Of a stretch of DNA of 64,000 nt, positions 44,769 to 54,802 are shown piece by piece. The notes below the pieces were generated by a model that had not been told where the DNA came from, did no database searches, and saw only the letters and a program-made list of their open reading frames with translations. Every line of letters begins with the position of its first letter. Position 1 is the stretch's first letter. The stretch spans positions 62,001 to 126,000 of the forward strand of contig NZ_JAOAOQ010000005.1 in assembly GCF_030398385.1 (NCBI RefSeq), in the 5' to 3' direction. This stretch comes from Aquibium sp. ELW1220 (GTDB taxonomy: Bacteria > Pseudomonadota > Alphaproteobacteria > Rhizobiales > Rhizobiaceae). Position numbers and translations under genes: made by a program.

Positions 44769-44801
44769 GGTTTCCGTCGCGAGAAGGCGATCTCGGAAAC
44801 C
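44769..44801 (+). ncRNA. pnp leader stem-loop, RNase III-type processing candidate
   Basis: GGTTTCCG (44769-44776) pairs with CGGAAACC (44794-44801), and inside it TCGC pairs with GCGA around GAGAAG, with a 3-base bulge. The hairpin lies 164 bases upstream of the pnp ATG in a 270-base gap. In E. coli a leader stem-loop between rpsO and pnp is cut by RNase III and serves pnp autocontrol; this may be an equivalent. A second short stem, CCGCGC/GCGCGG, is closer to the ATG. Confidence 0.45.
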
Positions 44802-44965
44802 GCCCATGGCCAGGTCATGGGGCAGGATTGCAGGACGCTCGCGCGGATACCGCGTCTGATTTTCGAGCCTCCCGTTGTCTTGCCCGTGGCTCGGCCGAAC
44901 GAAGCCACAGGCGAAAGGCCGCCCGCGCGGATTGCGCGGCCCCTTTCCGCACAGAAAGACGAAAC

Positions 44966-47113
44966 ATGTTCAATCACCACAAAGTGGAAATCGAGTGGGG
45001 CGGCCGTCCGCTCATCCTGGAGACCGGCAAGATCGCGCGCCAAGCCGATGGCGCCGTACTGGCGACCTACGGCGAGACCGTCGTGCTCGCCACCGTCGTC
45101 TCCATGAAGGAGCCGAAGCCCGGCCTCGACTTCTTCCCGCTGACCGTCAACTACCAGGAAAAGACCTTCGCCGCGGGCAAGATTCCCGGCGGCTTTTTCA
45201 AGCGTGAAGGCCGGCCGAGCGAGAAGGAGACGCTGACCTCGCGCCTCATCGATCGCCCGATCCGCCCGCTCTTCGCCGAAGGCTACAAGAACGACACCCA
45301 GATCGTCGTCACCGTCGTCCAGCACGATCTCGAGAACGATCCCGACATCCTGGCCATGGTCGCCACTTCCGCTGCGCTGACGCTTTCGGGCGTGCCCTTC
45401 ATGGGTCCGATCGGCGCCGCTCGCGTCGGCTATATCGGCGGCGAGTACGTCTTGAACCCGCATCTCGACGAGATGCCGGAATCGAAGCTCGACCTCGTCG
45501 TCGCCGGCACCACCGACGCCGTCATGATGGTCGAGTCGGAAGCCTCCGAGCTGTCCGAAGACGTGATGCTCGGTGCCGTGATGTTCGGGCACAAGGCTTT
45601 CCAGCCCGTCATCGACGCCATCATCAAGCTCGCCGAGGTGGCTGCAAAGGATCCGCGCGACTTCACGACGCCGGACTACTCCGCGCTCGAAGCCGAGATG
45701 CTGAAGATGGTCGAAGGCGAGCTCCGGTCCGCCTACAAGAACACCGACAAGCAGGCTCGCTACGCCGCCGTCGACGCGGTGAAGGCCAAGGTCAAGGCCG
45801 CCTTCGCTCCCGCCGAGGGCGAGGAGGCCAAATGGACCTCCGAGCAGATCGGCACCGTGTTCAAGGAGCTCCAGGCCAAGATCGTGCGCTGGAACATTCT
45901 CGACACTGGCTCGCGCATCGATGGCCGCGACCTGTCGACCGTCCGCCCGATCGTGTCTGAAGTCGGCATCCTGCCGCGCACGCACGGCTCGGCACTATTC
46001 ACCCGCGGCGAGACGCAGGCGATCGTGGTCGCCACGCTCGGCACCGGTGAGGACGAGCAGTTCGTCGACGCGCTGACGGGAACCTACAAGGAGACCTTCC
46101 TCCTTCACTACAACTTCCCGCCCTACTCCGTCGGCGAGACCGGCCGCATGGGTTCGCCCGGCCGCCGCGAGATCGGCCACGGCAAGCTCGCCTGGCGCGC
46201 CATCCACCCGATGCTGCCCGCCGCCGACCAGTTCCCCTACACGCTGCGCGTCGTCTCCGAGATCACCGAGTCCAACGGTTCGTCCTCGATGGCGACGGTT
46301 TGCGGCACCTCGCTGGCCCTGATGGACGCTGGCGTGCCGCTGGCCAAGCCCGTGGCCGGCATCGCCATGGGCCTGATCCTCGAAGGCGAGCGCTTCGCGG
46401 TGCTTTCCGACATCCTCGGCGACGAGGACCATCTTGGCGACATGGACTTCAAGGTGGCCGGCACGCAGGACGGCATCACGTCGCTGCAGATGGACATCAA
46501 GATCGCCGGCATTACCGAAGAGATCATGCGCGTCGCGCTCGATCAGGCCCGCGGCGGCCGCACCCATATCCTGGGCGAGATGGCCAAGGCCATCACCAAG
46601 GGCCGTTCGGAACTGGGCGAGTTCGCTCCGCGCATCGAGGTCATGCAGATCCCGACCGACAAGATCCGCGACGTGATCGGCTCGGGCGGCAAGATCATCC
46701 GCGAGATCGTCGAGAAGACCGGCGCCAAGATCAACATCGAGGACGACGGCACGGTCAAGATCGCCTCTTCGAATGCCAAGGAGATCGAGGCCGCGCGCAA
46801 GTGGATCCATACCATCGTAGCCGAGCCGGAAGTGGGCGAGATCTACGAGGGCACCGTGGTGAAGACCGCCGACTTCGGCGCCTTCGTCAACTTCTTCGGT
46901 CCGAAGGACGGCCTGGTCCACATTTCGCAGCTGGCCTCCGACCGCGTCCAGAAGACCACCGACGTCGTCAAGGAAGGCCAGAAGGTCTTCGTCAAGCTGA
47001 TGGGCTTCGACGAGCGCGGCAAGGTCCGCCTCTCCATGAAGGTCGTCGACCAGACGACCGGCAAGGAAATCGTCCGCGAGAAGAAGCAGGACGGCGACGA
47101 AGACGCCGCCTGA
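44966..47113 (+). CDS. pnp: Polyribonucleotide nucleotidyltransferase (PNPase)
   Basis: A 715-residue phosphorolytic 3'-5' exoribonuclease. Two RNase PH domains (about 1-215 and 310-545) flank an all-helical linker. A KH domain ([15 protein letters not shown]) and an S1 domain ([18 protein letters not shown]) follow. ATG 44966 begins the standard [13 protein letters not shown]; the frame extends upstream to 44828 without conserved sequence. A degradosome or RNA-decay role is expected. A terminator hairpin lies just after the stop. Confidence 0.97.
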   Translation: MFNHHKVEIEWGGRPLILETGKIARQADGAVLATYGETVVLATVVSMKEPKPGLDFFPLTVNYQEKTFAAGKIPGGFFKREGRPSEKETLTSRLIDRPIRPLFAEGYKNDTQIVVTVVQHDLENDPDILAMVATSAALTLSGVPFMGPIGAARVGYIGGEYVLNPHLDEMPESKLDLVVAGTTDAVMMVESEASELSEDVMLGAVMFGHKAFQPVIDAIIKLAEVAAKDPRDFTTPDYSALEAEMLKMVEGELRSAYKNTDKQARYAAVDAVKAKVKAAFAPAEGEEAKWTSEQIGTVFKELQAKIVRWNILDTGSRIDGRDLSTVRPIVSEVGILPRTHGSALFTRGETQAIVVATLGTGEDEQFVDALTGTYKETFLLHYNFPPYSVGETGRMGSPGRREIGHGKLAWRAIHPMLPAADQFPYTLRVVSEITESNGSSSMATVCGTSLALMDAGVPLAKPVAGIAMGLILEGERFAVLSDILGDEDHLGDMDFKVAGTQDGITSLQMDIKIAGITEEIMRVALDQARGGRTHILGEMAKAITKGRSELGEFAPRIEVMQIPTDKIRDVIGSGGKIIREIVEKTGAKINIEDDGTVKIASSNAKEIEAARKWIHTIVAEPEVGEIYEGTVVKTADFGAFVNFFGPKDGLVHISQLASDRVQKTTDVVKEGQKVFVKLMGFDERGKVRLSMKVVDQTTGKEIVREKKQDGDEDAA

Positions 47114-47137
47114 TCCTTTGCGAATGACGAAACTCGA

Positions 47138-47166
47138 CGGGCGCGCCTCCGGGTCGCGCCCGTTTT
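47138..47166 (+). terminator. Intrinsic terminator of pnp
   Basis: CGGGCGCG (47138-47145) and CGCGCCCG (47155-47162) form a perfect 8-bp stem with a 9-base loop, followed by TTTT. It begins 24 bases after the pnp stop. Confidence 0.85.
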
Positions 47167-47221
47167 CGCATGACGCCACGCCGGATCAAACCCGGACGAC
47201 CGCCATGACGCGACCCGAACC

Positions 47222-48253
47222 ATGGCTTCGACACCGATGACCGACGATGCGCTGAAGACTCTGTTCCACCCCTTCGAGGCTGGCCTGCTCGAAGCGCCCG
47301 GTCGCCGCGCGCTGTTCCTCGGCGCGCGCGCCGGCTTCCGCCTGCAGCGGCAGATGGATCTCGACCTGACGACCGTGCAGGGTTTTCGCCCTGACGTGCT
47401 GGGGCTGGAGAAGGCGGGGATCGCTGTCGTTCCGCGCGAGGAAGGTCAGGGATACGACCTCGCGCTCGTTCTGCTCGGCCGGCATCGCGGCCAGAACGAA
47501 GCCTGGCTGCGCGAGGCTTTCGGGCGAACGCGGGAGGGTGGGCTGGTGGTCGCGGCCGGCGGCAAGACCGAAGGCGCCGACAGCCTGCGAAAGCGCTTCG
47601 AGGGCGTGCTGGAGCCGCGCGGCCACATGCCGAAGCACCACGGCGTCGTGTTCTGGTTCGAGCGGCCGCCCGACGCCGACCTCGCGGCCTCGCCCTTCAT
47701 GACGGCGCCCACGCCCGAGCGGATCGACGGACGCTTCCTCGCCGCGCCAGGCATGTTCTCGCACGACCGCATCGATCCTGCCTCGAAGCTGCTCGCCGGC
47801 AATCTCCCCGCCGCCATCAAGGGCCGGGTGGCCGATTTCGGTGCCGGCTGGGGCTATCTCGCGACGGAAATCCTGAAACGCGCCGACGGCATCGCGGCTC
47901 TCGATCTATACGAGGCGGACTGGGACTCGCTGGAAGCGGCGAAGGCGAACCTGGCCACCGCGGCCGGCAACGTTCCGCTCGGCCTGCACTGGCGCGACCT
48001 GCTGCAGGAGCCTGTCGCGCGACAGTACGACCTGATCGTCATGAACCCGCCGTTCCACCAGGGCCGGGCTGCCGAGCCCGCCATCGGCCAGGGCATGATC
48101 CGCGCGGCTTCGGCCGCGCTGAAGCCCGGTGGAAGGCTCCTGATGGTGGCGAACCGGGGAATGCCCTACGAGCCGGTGCTCGCCGCCTGCTTCGCTGCCA
48201 CGGGGGAGACTTGTCGCGACGATCGCTTCAAGGTTCTGTGGGCGAAGCGGTAG
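47222..48253 (+). CDS. Class I SAM-dependent methyltransferase, RsmC/RlmG-like
   Basis: A 343-residue protein with the two-domain layout of RsmC-type rRNA (guanine-N2) methyltransferases. The N-terminal half is a degenerate methyltransferase-like domain; the C-terminal half has SAM motif I (VADFGAGWGYLATEIL, about 205-220) and the catalytic NPPFH motif near residue 278. FLAAPGMFSHDRIDPAS is typical of the family. Whether it is RsmC (16S) or RlmG (23S) cannot be decided here. It has its own transcript, as the pnp terminator lies upstream. Confidence 0.82.
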   Translation: MASTPMTDDALKTLFHPFEAGLLEAPGRRALFLGARAGFRLQRQMDLDLTTVQGFRPDVLGLEKAGIAVVPREEGQGYDLALVLLGRHRGQNEAWLREAFGRTREGGLVVAAGGKTEGADSLRKRFEGVLEPRGHMPKHHGVVFWFERPPDADLAASPFMTAPTPERIDGRFLAAPGMFSHDRIDPASKLLAGNLPAAIKGRVADFGAGWGYLATEILKRADGIAALDLYEADWDSLEAAKANLATAAGNVPLGLHWRDLLQEPVARQYDLIVMNPPFHQGRAAEPAIGQGMIRAASAALKPGGRLLMVANRGMPYEPVLAACFAATGETCRDDRFKVLWAKR

Positions 48254-48269
48254 AGCCCGCTACGCTCGC

Positions 48270-49799
48270 TCAGTGGATGGCGGCCGACGGCAGTTCCACG
48301 GCCTCGCCACCACGGATCACCAGCGGCCCCGGCCGTCCATACAGATAGCCCTGGAAGACGTCGCAGCCCGCGGCGCGCAGGAGGGCGGCCTGGTTCTCGG
48401 TTTCCACGCCTTCGGCGATCGTGTGCACGCCCAGCGCTCGCGACAGACCCACGATCGTCGAGACGACGGCGCCGCCATTGTCCTTTTCGATCCGGCTGAC
48501 GAACGACTTGTCGATCTTGAGCTTCTGGAACTGGAAGTCGATCAGGTAGGACAGGTTGGAGTAGCCCGTTCCGAAGTCGTCGACCGCGACCGATATGCCG
48601 AGCGCCGAAAGCTGGCGCAGCATGGCCGCGGCTCGTTCCTTGTCCTGCATCATCGCCGTCTCGGTGACTTCCAGCTCGAGCCGCTTCGGGTCGAGCCCGG
48701 TCTTGTCGAGCACCGACTTGACGAAACGGACGAAATCCTTCGTCATGAACTGGACGGGCGAGATGTTGACGGCGACGAAGCAGTTGTCGGGAAGGCAGTG
48801 GGCATCGGCGCAGGCCTTGTGCAGCACCCATTCGCCGATCGGGCCGATCATGCCGGTCTCCTCGGCGATCGCGATGAACTCCATCGGCGGAATGGAGCCG
48901 CGTTCCGGGTGGTTCCACCGCAGCAGCGCCTCGTAGCCGACGACACGACCCTTCATCAGGTCCATCTGAGGCTGGTAGTGCAGGTCGAAATCGCCGCGCT
49001 GGAAGGCGACGTGGAGTTCCGATTCGAGCCACTGCCGGTATTCCGCGACCTGCCCCATCGTGTCCTGGAAAACCGCCCAGTTTCCGACGCCGGTGGCACG
49101 GGCGTTCTGCAGTGCCAGGTTCGACCGCCGCAGCAGGATGATGGGGTCGCGGCCGTCCTTGGGCATGGCAACGAGGCCGGCCGAGAGATTGACCGTCTGC
49201 TGGTGCGTGGCGAGCTTGTAGGGCTTGGCGAGTTCTTCGAGGAGCCCTTCCACCATGCGATCGATGCGGTCGACGACCTTGCTTTCCGGCACGAGCACCG
49301 CAAATTCGCCGGCACCGATGCGACCGAGCTCCAGCCCTTCGGGCAGGTTCTTCTTCAGGCGGCGCGCGAAGGCGCGGATCAGCTGGTCGCCCTGGCTGTA
49401 GCCGATCGCGTCGTTGATCTGCTTGAACCGGTCGATGTCGAGATCGATCATGTAGACCGGCTCACCGGTCCGCGCCGTGCTGGCAGCCGCTTCGGCGATC
49501 TTGCCGATCATGGCATTGCGCGAGTGAAATCCGGACAGCTTGTCGACCTGGGTTTCCTGGAAGACGTAGTTTGCCGATTCGTCGACGCCGGCGAAGAACG
49601 AAAGCGCCGTCCCCGCAGCCGCCAGTGCACACAGAGCGGCGATCACGCCGCCGATCACCGCTGTGTCCAGTCGCCCGATGTTGTCGAGCAGGCCGAACTT
49701 CAAGGCCCAGATGCCAAGCAGCAGGCTCCCCAGGCCTGCCGCGGCGATCGTGATCAGCCTGAAGACCGGTGTCCTGTTCGGATTGTTTGCCACAACCAT
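48270..49799 (-). CDS. Membrane GGDEF/EAL protein with degenerate GGDEF, probable c-di-GMP phosphodiesterase
   Basis: A 509-residue protein with two N-terminal membrane helices (about 13-35 and 46-70). A GGDEF domain (about 85-245) has its signature changed to GAGEF (162-166), so cyclase activity is unlikely. An EAL domain (about 255-495) keeps EALLRW (290-295), NISPVQF, ELEVTETAMM and DDFGTGYSNLSYL, so c-di-GMP hydrolysis is likely, perhaps tuned by GTP binding to the GGDEF part. The predicted ribosome site lies in a hairpin (49806-49825). Confidence 0.9.
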   Translation of the reverse strand: MVVANNPNRTPVFRLITIAAAGLGSLLLGIWALKFGLLDNIGRLDTAVIGGVIAALCALAAAGTALSFFAGVDESANYVFQETQVDKLSGFHSRNAMIGKIAEAAASTARTGEPVYMIDLDIDRFKQINDAIGYSQGDQLIRAFARRLKKNLPEGLELGRIGAGEFAVLVPESKVVDRIDRMVEGLLEELAKPYKLATHQQTVNLSAGLVAMPKDGRDPIILLRRSNLALQNARATGVGNWAVFQDTMGQVAEYRQWLESELHVAFQRGDFDLHYQPQMDLMKGRVVGYEALLRWNHPERGSIPPMEFIAIAEETGMIGPIGEWVLHKACADAHCLPDNCFVAVNISPVQFMTKDFVRFVKSVLDKTGLDPKRLELEVTETAMMQDKERAAAMLRQLSALGISVAVDDFGTGYSNLSYLIDFQFQKLKIDKSFVSRIEKDNGGAVVSTIVGLSRALGVHTIAEGVETENQAALLRAAGCDVFQGYLYGRPGPLVIRGGEAVELPSAAIH

Positions 49800-49805
49800 G
49801 CCGAG

Positions 49806-49825
49806 TTCCCCAATTCCGAGGGGAA
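49806..49825 (-). promoter_or_regulatory. Hairpin that buries the ribosome site of the EAL gene
   Basis: In the transcript of the EAL gene, UUCCCC (49825-49820) can pair with GGGGAA (49811-49806) around an 8-base loop. GGGGA is the only good Shine-Dalgarno sequence and lies 6-7 bases before the ATG, so this 6-bp stem would block ribosome access unless opened. Confidence 0.5.
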
Positions 49826-49850
49826 GTTAGGCGGAAGTCACTGAAATTTC

Positions 49851-49863
49851 CGTGCAATGCACG
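49851..49863. repeat. 13-bp palindrome upstream of the EAL gene
   Basis: CGTGCA-A-TGCACG is a perfect inverted repeat with a single central base, 52 bases upstream of the EAL ATG and next to an AT-rich TTTAAAT. The position suits an operator. The same 107-base gap also receives the end of fabI; I see no intrinsic terminator for fabI. Confidence 0.45.
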
Positions 49864-49906
49864 TTTAAATGTTTAGCGATGACGGCATTTTGCGGCCGGA
49901 GCAGCG

Positions 49907-50707
49907 CTAATCGGCCTTCTTCAGCTCGTCAAGGGCCGGCATCGAGACGATGTGGTAACCGCTGTCCACATAGTGGATCTCCCCGGTCACGCCGGAGGAG
50001 AGCTCGGAGAGCAGATAGAGCGCCGAGCCACCGATCTCGTCGATATCCACCGTCCGGCGCAGCGGCGCGTTGCGCGCCTGGTAGGCGAACATGTGTCGGG
50101 CATCGGCGATGCCTGCTCCCGCAAGCGTCCGCACCGGACCTGCCGACAACGCATTCACGCGGATGCCGGTGGGCCCGAAGTCATTGGCAAGGTAGCGGAC
50201 GCTGGCCTCCAGCCCGGCCTTGGCGACGCCCATGACGTTGTAGTTGGGCATCACGCGCACGGAGCCGGCATAGGTCAGCGTCAGCAGCGAGCCGCCGTTC
50301 GGCATCAGCGCTGCGGCGCGTCGTGCGACCTCGGTGAAGGAGAAGCACGAAATCACCATGGTGCGCACGAAATTGTCGCGCGTGGTGTCGGCATAGCGGC
50401 CCTTGAGCTCGTTCTTGTCGGAGAATCCTATCGCGTGGACCAGGAAGTCCATGCCGCCCCACTTATCCTCGATCCCGGCAAAGACGGCATCGAGGGAAGC
50501 GGTGTCCTCGACGTCGCAGGGCAGGACGAGGTCTGCGCCGAGCGATTCAGCAAGTGGCTTGACGCGTCGCCCGAACGCTTCCCCCTGGTAGGTGAAGGCG
50601 AGTTCGGCGCCCTGTCCCGCGAGCCGCTTTGCAATGCCCCAGGCGATCGAATGGTCGTTCGCGACGCCCATGACGAGCCCGCGCTTGCCCTTCATCAGAT
50701 CCTGCAT
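49907..50707 (-). CDS. fabI: Enoyl-[acyl-carrier-protein] reductase FabI
   Basis: A 266-residue short-chain-dehydrogenase-fold enoyl reductase using NADH in the last step of fatty-acid elongation. The divergent nucleotide motif GVANDHSIAWGIAK and the catalytic Tyr-x6-Lys (YNVMGVAKAGLEASVRYLA) identify FabI. It is the third gene of fabA-fabB-fabI, starting 12 bases after the fabB stop. Confidence 0.96.
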   Translation of the reverse strand: MQDLMKGKRGLVMGVANDHSIAWGIAKRLAGQGAELAFTYQGEAFGRRVKPLAESLGADLVLPCDVEDTASLDAVFAGIEDKWGGMDFLVHAIGFSDKNELKGRYADTTRDNFVRTMVISCFSFTEVARRAAALMPNGGSLLTLTYAGSVRVMPNYNVMGVAKAGLEASVRYLANDFGPTGIRVNALSAGPVRTLAGAGIADARHMFAYQARNAPLRRTVDIDEIGGSALYLLSELSSGVTGEIHYVDSGYHIVSMPALDELKKAD

Positions 50708-50719
50708 GACCGGTGTGCC

Positions 50720-51937
50720 TTACGCGTGACGCTGGAAGACGAGAGTGGCGTTGGTGCCACCGAACCCGAACGAGTTCGACAGCACGGTGTCGAGCTTCGC
50801 GTCGTCGATCCGCTCGCGAACGATCGGAACGCCCTCGAACTCGGGATCGAGCGTCTCGATATGCGCGCTCTTGCCGATGAAGCCCGCCTGCATCATCAGG
50901 ATCGAGTAGATCGACTCCTGCACGCCTGCGGCGCCGAGCGAATGCCCGGTCAGGGACTTGGTCGACGAGATGTGCGGGATCCTGTCGCCGAAAACCTCGC
51001 GAATAGCACCGATCTCGCGCTGGTCGCCGACCGGCGTCGACGTGCCGTGCGTGTTGATGTAGTCGACGGGGCCGTCGACGGTGGCGATCGCCTGCTTCAT
51101 GCAACGCACAGCGCCTTCGCCCGACGGCGCGACCATGTCGTAGCCGTCGGAGGTGGCGCCGTAGCCGACGATTTCTGCGTAGATCTTCGCGCCGCGGGCC
51201 CTGGCATGCTCGAGTTCCTCGAGGACGAGGACGCCCGCGCCGCCGGCGATGACGAAGCCGTCGCGGTCGACGTCATAGGCCCTGCTGGCGACGGCCGCGC
51301 GGTCGTTGAACTTCGACGACATGGCGCCCATTGCGTCGAACAGGTTCGACATCGACCATTCGAGATCCTCGTGTCCGCCAGCGAACATCACGTCCTGCTT
51401 GCCCCACTGGATCAGTTCGTAGGCATTGCCGATGCAGTGCGCCGAGGTCGAGCAGGCTGACGAGATCGAATAATTGACGCCGTGGATCTTGAACCAGGTG
51501 GCGAGCGTGGCCGACGCCGTCGATGACATCGCCTTCGGCACGGCGAAGGGACCGATCCGCTTCGGGCTGTTGTTCTTGTTGGTAATCTCGGCAGCCTCCA
51601 CGATGGTGCGGGTGGACGGACCGCCGGAGCCCATCACGATGCCGGTGCGCTCGTTTGTAATGTCGCCCTGCTCGAGCCCGGAATCCCTGATGGCCTGCTC
51701 CATGGCGACGTGATTCCACGCGCCGCCTTTGGACAGGAAGCGCATCGCACGGCGATCCACCAGTTCCGTCGGGTCGAGCGTCGGTCGTCCCCAGACCTGG
51801 CAGCGGAAGCCATGATCCGCGAAGGACTCCGAAAAGCTAATGCCGGAGCGGGCATCCCGCAGCGACGCCTCGACTTCCGCCGAATCATTTCCGATCGAGG
51901 ATACGACCCCAAGACCGGTAACGACCACTCGTCTCAT
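50720..51937 (-). CDS. fabB: 3-oxoacyl-[acyl-carrier-protein] synthase I FabB
   Basis: A 405-residue condensing enzyme required for unsaturated fatty acids. The nucleophile Cys162 lies in [14 protein letters not shown], and the two histidines in [11 protein letters not shown] and [11 protein letters not shown]. The pairing with fabA is the standard anaerobic route to unsaturated chains. It begins 57 bases after fabA and has GGAG upstream of its ATG. Confidence 0.96.
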   Translation of the reverse strand: MRRVVVTGLGVVSSIGNDSAEVEASLRDARSGISFSESFADHGFRCQVWGRPTLDPTELVDRRAMRFLSKGGAWNHVAMEQAIRDSGLEQGDITNERTGIVMGSGGPSTRTIVEAAEITNKNNSPKRIGPFAVPKAMSSTASATLATWFKIHGVNYSISSACSTSAHCIGNAYELIQWGKQDVMFAGGHEDLEWSMSNLFDAMGAMSSKFNDRAAVASRAYDVDRDGFVIAGGAGVLVLEELEHARARGAKIYAEIVGYGATSDGYDMVAPSGEGAVRCMKQAIATVDGPVDYINTHGTSTPVGDQREIGAIREVFGDRIPHISSTKSLTGHSLGAAGVQESIYSILMMQAGFIGKSAHIETLDPEFEGVPIVRERIDDAKLDTVLSNSFGFGGTNATLVFQRHA

Positions 51938-51994
51938 GATGGAGCTCCTCTCCGCTGTGCTGCCGGCAACGCGCGTGCGACCGACCGCGTCGTG

Positions 51995-52510
51995 TCAGGC
52001 TGCGCTCTGCTTGGACAGACCGACCTTCAGGTCGGATGCATGATAGATGGTCTCTCCGTCGGCCTTTAGCCAGCCGTCGGCGATACCGAGCACCAGGCGG
52101 CCGCGCATGACGCGCTTGAAGTCGACGCCGTACTCGACGAGCTTGACGGACGGCGTCACCATTCCCTTGAACTTTACCTCGCCTGTCGACAGGGCCATGC
52201 CCTTGCCCGGCTCACCCAGCCAGCCGAGATAGAAACCGGTGAGCTGCCACATGGCGTCGAGCCCGAGACATCCCGGCATGATCGGATTGCCGATGAAGTG
52301 GCAGGGAAAGAACCAGAGGTCCGGCCGAATGTCGAATTCGGCGCGGATGTAGCCCTTGCCGTGCTCGCCGCCGGTCTCGCTGATGTCGGTGATGCGGTCG
52401 AACATCAGCATGGGTGGCGCTGGCAGCTGCGCATTTCCCGGGCCGAACAGCTCTCCCCGCGCGCAAGCCAGCAGGTCCTCGTAGCCGTAGCTGGATTTCT
52501 GCTCCGCCAT
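51995..52510 (-). CDS. fabA: 3-hydroxydecanoyl-[acyl-carrier-protein] dehydratase/isomerase FabA
   Basis: A 171-residue hot-dog-fold enzyme that introduces the double bond in unsaturated fatty-acid synthesis. The catalytic pair His71 ([15 protein letters not shown]) and Asp85 (GLDAMWQ) match the E. coli His70/Asp84 pair. ATG 52510 gives the standard FabA length and has AAGGAA 5 bases before it; ATG 52525 is possible but lacks a site. It heads the fabA-fabB-fabI operon. Confidence 0.96.
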   Translation of the reverse strand: MAEQKSSYGYEDLLACARGELFGPGNAQLPAPPMLMFDRITDISETGGEHGKGYIRAEFDIRPDLWFFPCHFIGNPIMPGCLGLDAMWQLTGFYLGWLGEPGKGMALSTGEVKFKGMVTPSVKLVEYGVDFKRVMRGRLVLGIADGWLKADGETIYHASDLKVGLSKQSAA

Positions 52511-52586
52511 GTGTTCCTTCCCCATCGTCGCCGGCTTCCTGCCGATCAGGTCGAGATTTGCCCATGCCGCCGCAAATCGTTGCCTG

Positions 52587-52615
52587 CGCTTATCGCGATG
52601 CCGACCGGGGGTCAA
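52587..52615 (-). promoter_or_regulatory. Candidate promoter of fabA-fabB-fabI
   Basis: On the minus strand TTGACC (52615-52610) and TAAGCG (52592-52587) are 17 bases apart and lie 77 bases before the fabA ATG, inside the 236-base gap shared with a divergent membrane-protein gene. Confidence 0.45.
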
Positions 52616-52693
52616 TGCGCGAGCCGCTGTCCACCGGCGCATGGTCACGCCTGAGGGCCGGTTTTTCGCGGATTTACTGCTTGCGAGGCATGC

Positions 52694-52722
52694 TTGACAG
52701 TGCAACGTCCGTAGCGTTCGCT
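52694..52722 (+). promoter_or_regulatory. Weak candidate promoter of the divergent membrane-protein gene
   Basis: A perfect TTGACA (52694-52699) lies 47 bases upstream of the ATG at 52747. Seventeen bases on, the -10 position reads TTCGCT, a poor match. Confidence 0.3.
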
Positions 52723-52746
52723 GAAGCGCGGGGCGGGGAGCGGGCA

Positions 52747-53478
52747 ATGGACGGGACGAATGCGGCCCCGGGCGGGCCGTTGAGCGGGTCGGGCGCAACA
52801 GGCTGGGGCTGGACGCCGCCGCTCGCCTGGGTGGCGCTGACGATGCTGCTGTCGGTCCGAGGGCTCTATTCCATGCTGCCGTTGGCATGGGCAGAGTCGC
52901 TGCCGCCACCGGTGACGGCTTATCTCCGGGGCGGCATCGGGGTGGCGATCGTCACGTTGCTGTGGGGAGGCTGGATCCTGTTCGCGGCGCGGTCTCGGTC
53001 GCGCGCCTTGCGGCGCGGTTTCCTCGCTTGGCAGTCGTTCACCCTGGTCGCGATCGCGGCATCGGTGGGATACACCTTCTTTTCAGCCGATTTCGTTGTG
53101 ACTGCACAGGGCCTGCTCATCCCGGCGGTAGAGTTTGCGATCGGCATTGCCCTGACGATCTATGCGCTGCGGCTTCCCGATGCGCCTGCGCCGGCTGCCG
53201 GTGCGATGTCGCTGCCGGCCGAGGGCCATTCTCCGACGACCGCGCGCTACCTCGTCAATGGCGTCATTGGCGGGTTCGCTGGAGCTGTTCTCGGCGGGGT
53301 CGCGGGCTTCCCCATCGGCGCCGTCTTGGCCGACGTACTCGACATCTCCTGCTTCGAAGGCGGTTGCGGCTATTTCGCCGCCGCGATCGGCCTTCTCCTC
53401 ATCGCCGCGGGGTTCGTCGCAGGCATCGTCTTCGCCGTGGTGAGGACCGGCCGCGGAAAAGTTCGCCGCGCCGAATGA
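52747..53478 (+). CDS. Polytopic membrane protein of unknown function
   Basis: A 243-residue protein with about six hydrophobic segments: near residues 25-45, 62-82, 95-112, 120-138, 167-190 and 205-230. Short polar loops join them, and the C-terminal tail is basic. I do not recognise a family. Two cysteines in [12 protein letters not shown] lie in a loop between the last helices. GGGGAG precedes ATG 52747; the frame is open further upstream to 52414 but that part overlaps fabA antisense and reads as non-coding. Confidence 0.65.
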   Translation: MDGTNAAPGGPLSGSGATGWGWTPPLAWVALTMLLSVRGLYSMLPLAWAESLPPPVTAYLRGGIGVAIVTLLWGGWILFAARSRSRALRRGFLAWQSFTLVAIAASVGYTFFSADFVVTAQGLLIPAVEFAIGIALTIYALRLPDAPAPAAGAMSLPAEGHSPTTARYLVNGVIGGFAGAVLGGVAGFPIGAVLADVLDISCFEGGCGYFAAAIGLLLIAAGFVAGIVFAVVRTGRGKVRRAE

Positions 53479-53588
53479 CAGGCGGACGATCCGTCACTTT
53501 CGCGTGTAGCGATTGAAGCATGGTGGCCATGGCCATACATCGGCGGGGACGCTAGACTTGGCCGCGGCAACGACCCGGGGCGACAGGT

Positions 53589-53909
53589 GTGATACGGTTC
53601 TTCTTTCGGTTTCTTGCGGTGCTGTCGCTGGCTGCGGCGGTCATCCTTGCGGTTGTCGATGCGACCCGCTCGATCGCGGCATCCGAACTCGTCCTGACGC
53701 CGCTCGGGACCAGTTGGTTCGCCGTCTCGCCTGGGACGCTCAATCTCGCGCAGGCGCTCGTCCAGCGATACGTGTTTCCGGGCCTGTGGGATCCGCTCAT
53801 CGTGTCGATCCTTAACCTGCCCGGCTTTGCCGTGTTCCTGGTGCTGGCGCTGCTGTTCTACGCGATCGGCCGCAGGCCGGCACGACGTCTCGGTCGGGTC
53901 GGCGCCTGA
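53589..53909 (+). CDS. Small membrane protein upstream of msrA
   Basis: A 106-residue protein starting at GTG 53589. It has two hydrophobic segments (about 5-27 and 70-95) separated by a periplasmic-type loop and a basic C-terminus ([10 protein letters not shown]). No family recognised; the [15 protein letters not shown] part may be conserved in rhizobia but I cannot check. It lies 37 bases before msrA and probably shares its transcript. Confidence 0.65.
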   Translation: MIRFFFRFLAVLSLAAAVILAVVDATRSIAASELVLTPLGTSWFAVSPGTLNLAQALVQRYVFPGLWDPLIVSILNLPGFAVFLVLALLFYAIGRRPARRLGRVGA

Positions 53910-53946
53910 GCCGGTCCGGCGCTTTGTTCAAAGGAGAAGTGAAAAC

Positions 53947-54612
53947 ATGTTCTTCCTCGGTGATCTCCTCAACAAGAAGCATACCATGCCCGCTCCGGAG
54001 AATGCGTTGCGTGGGCGCGAGGCTCCGCTGACGACGGCGCGTGTCCATGACGTCAATGGGCGTCCGCTGAAGGGTCCCTATCCGGAAGAGCTTGAAACTG
54101 CCTATTTCGGCATGGGCTGTTTCTGGGGGGCGGAGCGCCTCTTCTGGCAGACGCCAGGCGTCTGGGTCACGGCGGTCGGCTACCAGGGTGGCTACACGCC
54201 CAATCCGACCTATCCCGAGACCTGCACCGGCATGACCGGGCACGCCGAGGTGGTCAAGGTCGTGTACGATCCGGGCCAGATTTCTTTCGCAGACCTCCTG
54301 AAGATATTCTGGGAGAGCCACGACCCGACGCAGGGCATGCGTCAGGGCAACGATGTGGGCACGACGTACCGCTCCACCGTCTACGCGACGACAAAGGACC
54401 AGCTCGACCAGGCGCTGGCCTCGCGGGATGCCTACGAGCGGGAATTGCGCGGTGCAGGTCGTGGCAAGATCACGACCGAAATTGCTGAGGCGCCGGAGTT
54501 CTACTATGCCGAGACCGAGCACCAGCAGTACCTGAGCAAGAACCCGGGCGGCTATTGCAGCCTGCGCGGGACGGGCGTTTCTTGCCCGATACCGGCCGTG
54601 GCCGCGGAGTAA
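53947..54612 (+). CDS. msrA: Peptide-methionine (S)-S-oxide reductase MsrA
   Basis: A 221-residue reductase for oxidised methionine. The catalytic Cys58 lies in [10 protein letters not shown]. The family segments [32 protein letters not shown]-type and [19 protein letters not shown] are present. Two C-terminal cysteines (GYCSL and VSCPI) can serve as resolving residues. The N-terminal 45 residues are an extension typical of the longer alphaproteobacterial MsrA. AAAGGAGA lies upstream of ATG 53947. Confidence 0.95.
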   Translation: MFFLGDLLNKKHTMPAPENALRGREAPLTTARVHDVNGRPLKGPYPEELETAYFGMGCFWGAERLFWQTPGVWVTAVGYQGGYTPNPTYPETCTGMTGHAEVVKVVYDPGQISFADLLKIFWESHDPTQGMRQGNDVGTTYRSTVYATTKDQLDQALASRDAYERELRGAGRGKITTEIAEAPEFYYAETEHQQYLSKNPGGYCSLRGTGVSCPIPAVAAE

Positions 54613-54704
54613 GGCGCGTGCTAGCCTGTGGGGCGCGGCTTTTCCGGAAGGTCAAAAAATCCGCGTGAAATTTGCCATGGGCCGTGCAAGAGTAAAAGGG
54701 AGCG

Positions 54705-54718
54705 GGGGCTCAAGCCCC
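54705..54718. repeat. Inverted repeat upstream of the BMP gene
   Basis: GGGGCT-CA-AGCCCC is a perfect inverted repeat with a 2-base centre, 84 bases before the BMP gene start. It may be an operator or a stem in the leader. No T-run follows, so it is not a good msrA terminator. Confidence 0.35.
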
Positions 54719-54802
54719 TGCCTGGGCTCTCGCGCGGGTAACGACCGGCGCAGCCGGGCCTGCCAATAAACCGTTTGGAAAAACCAACAGGGTGTGGATC
54801 AC

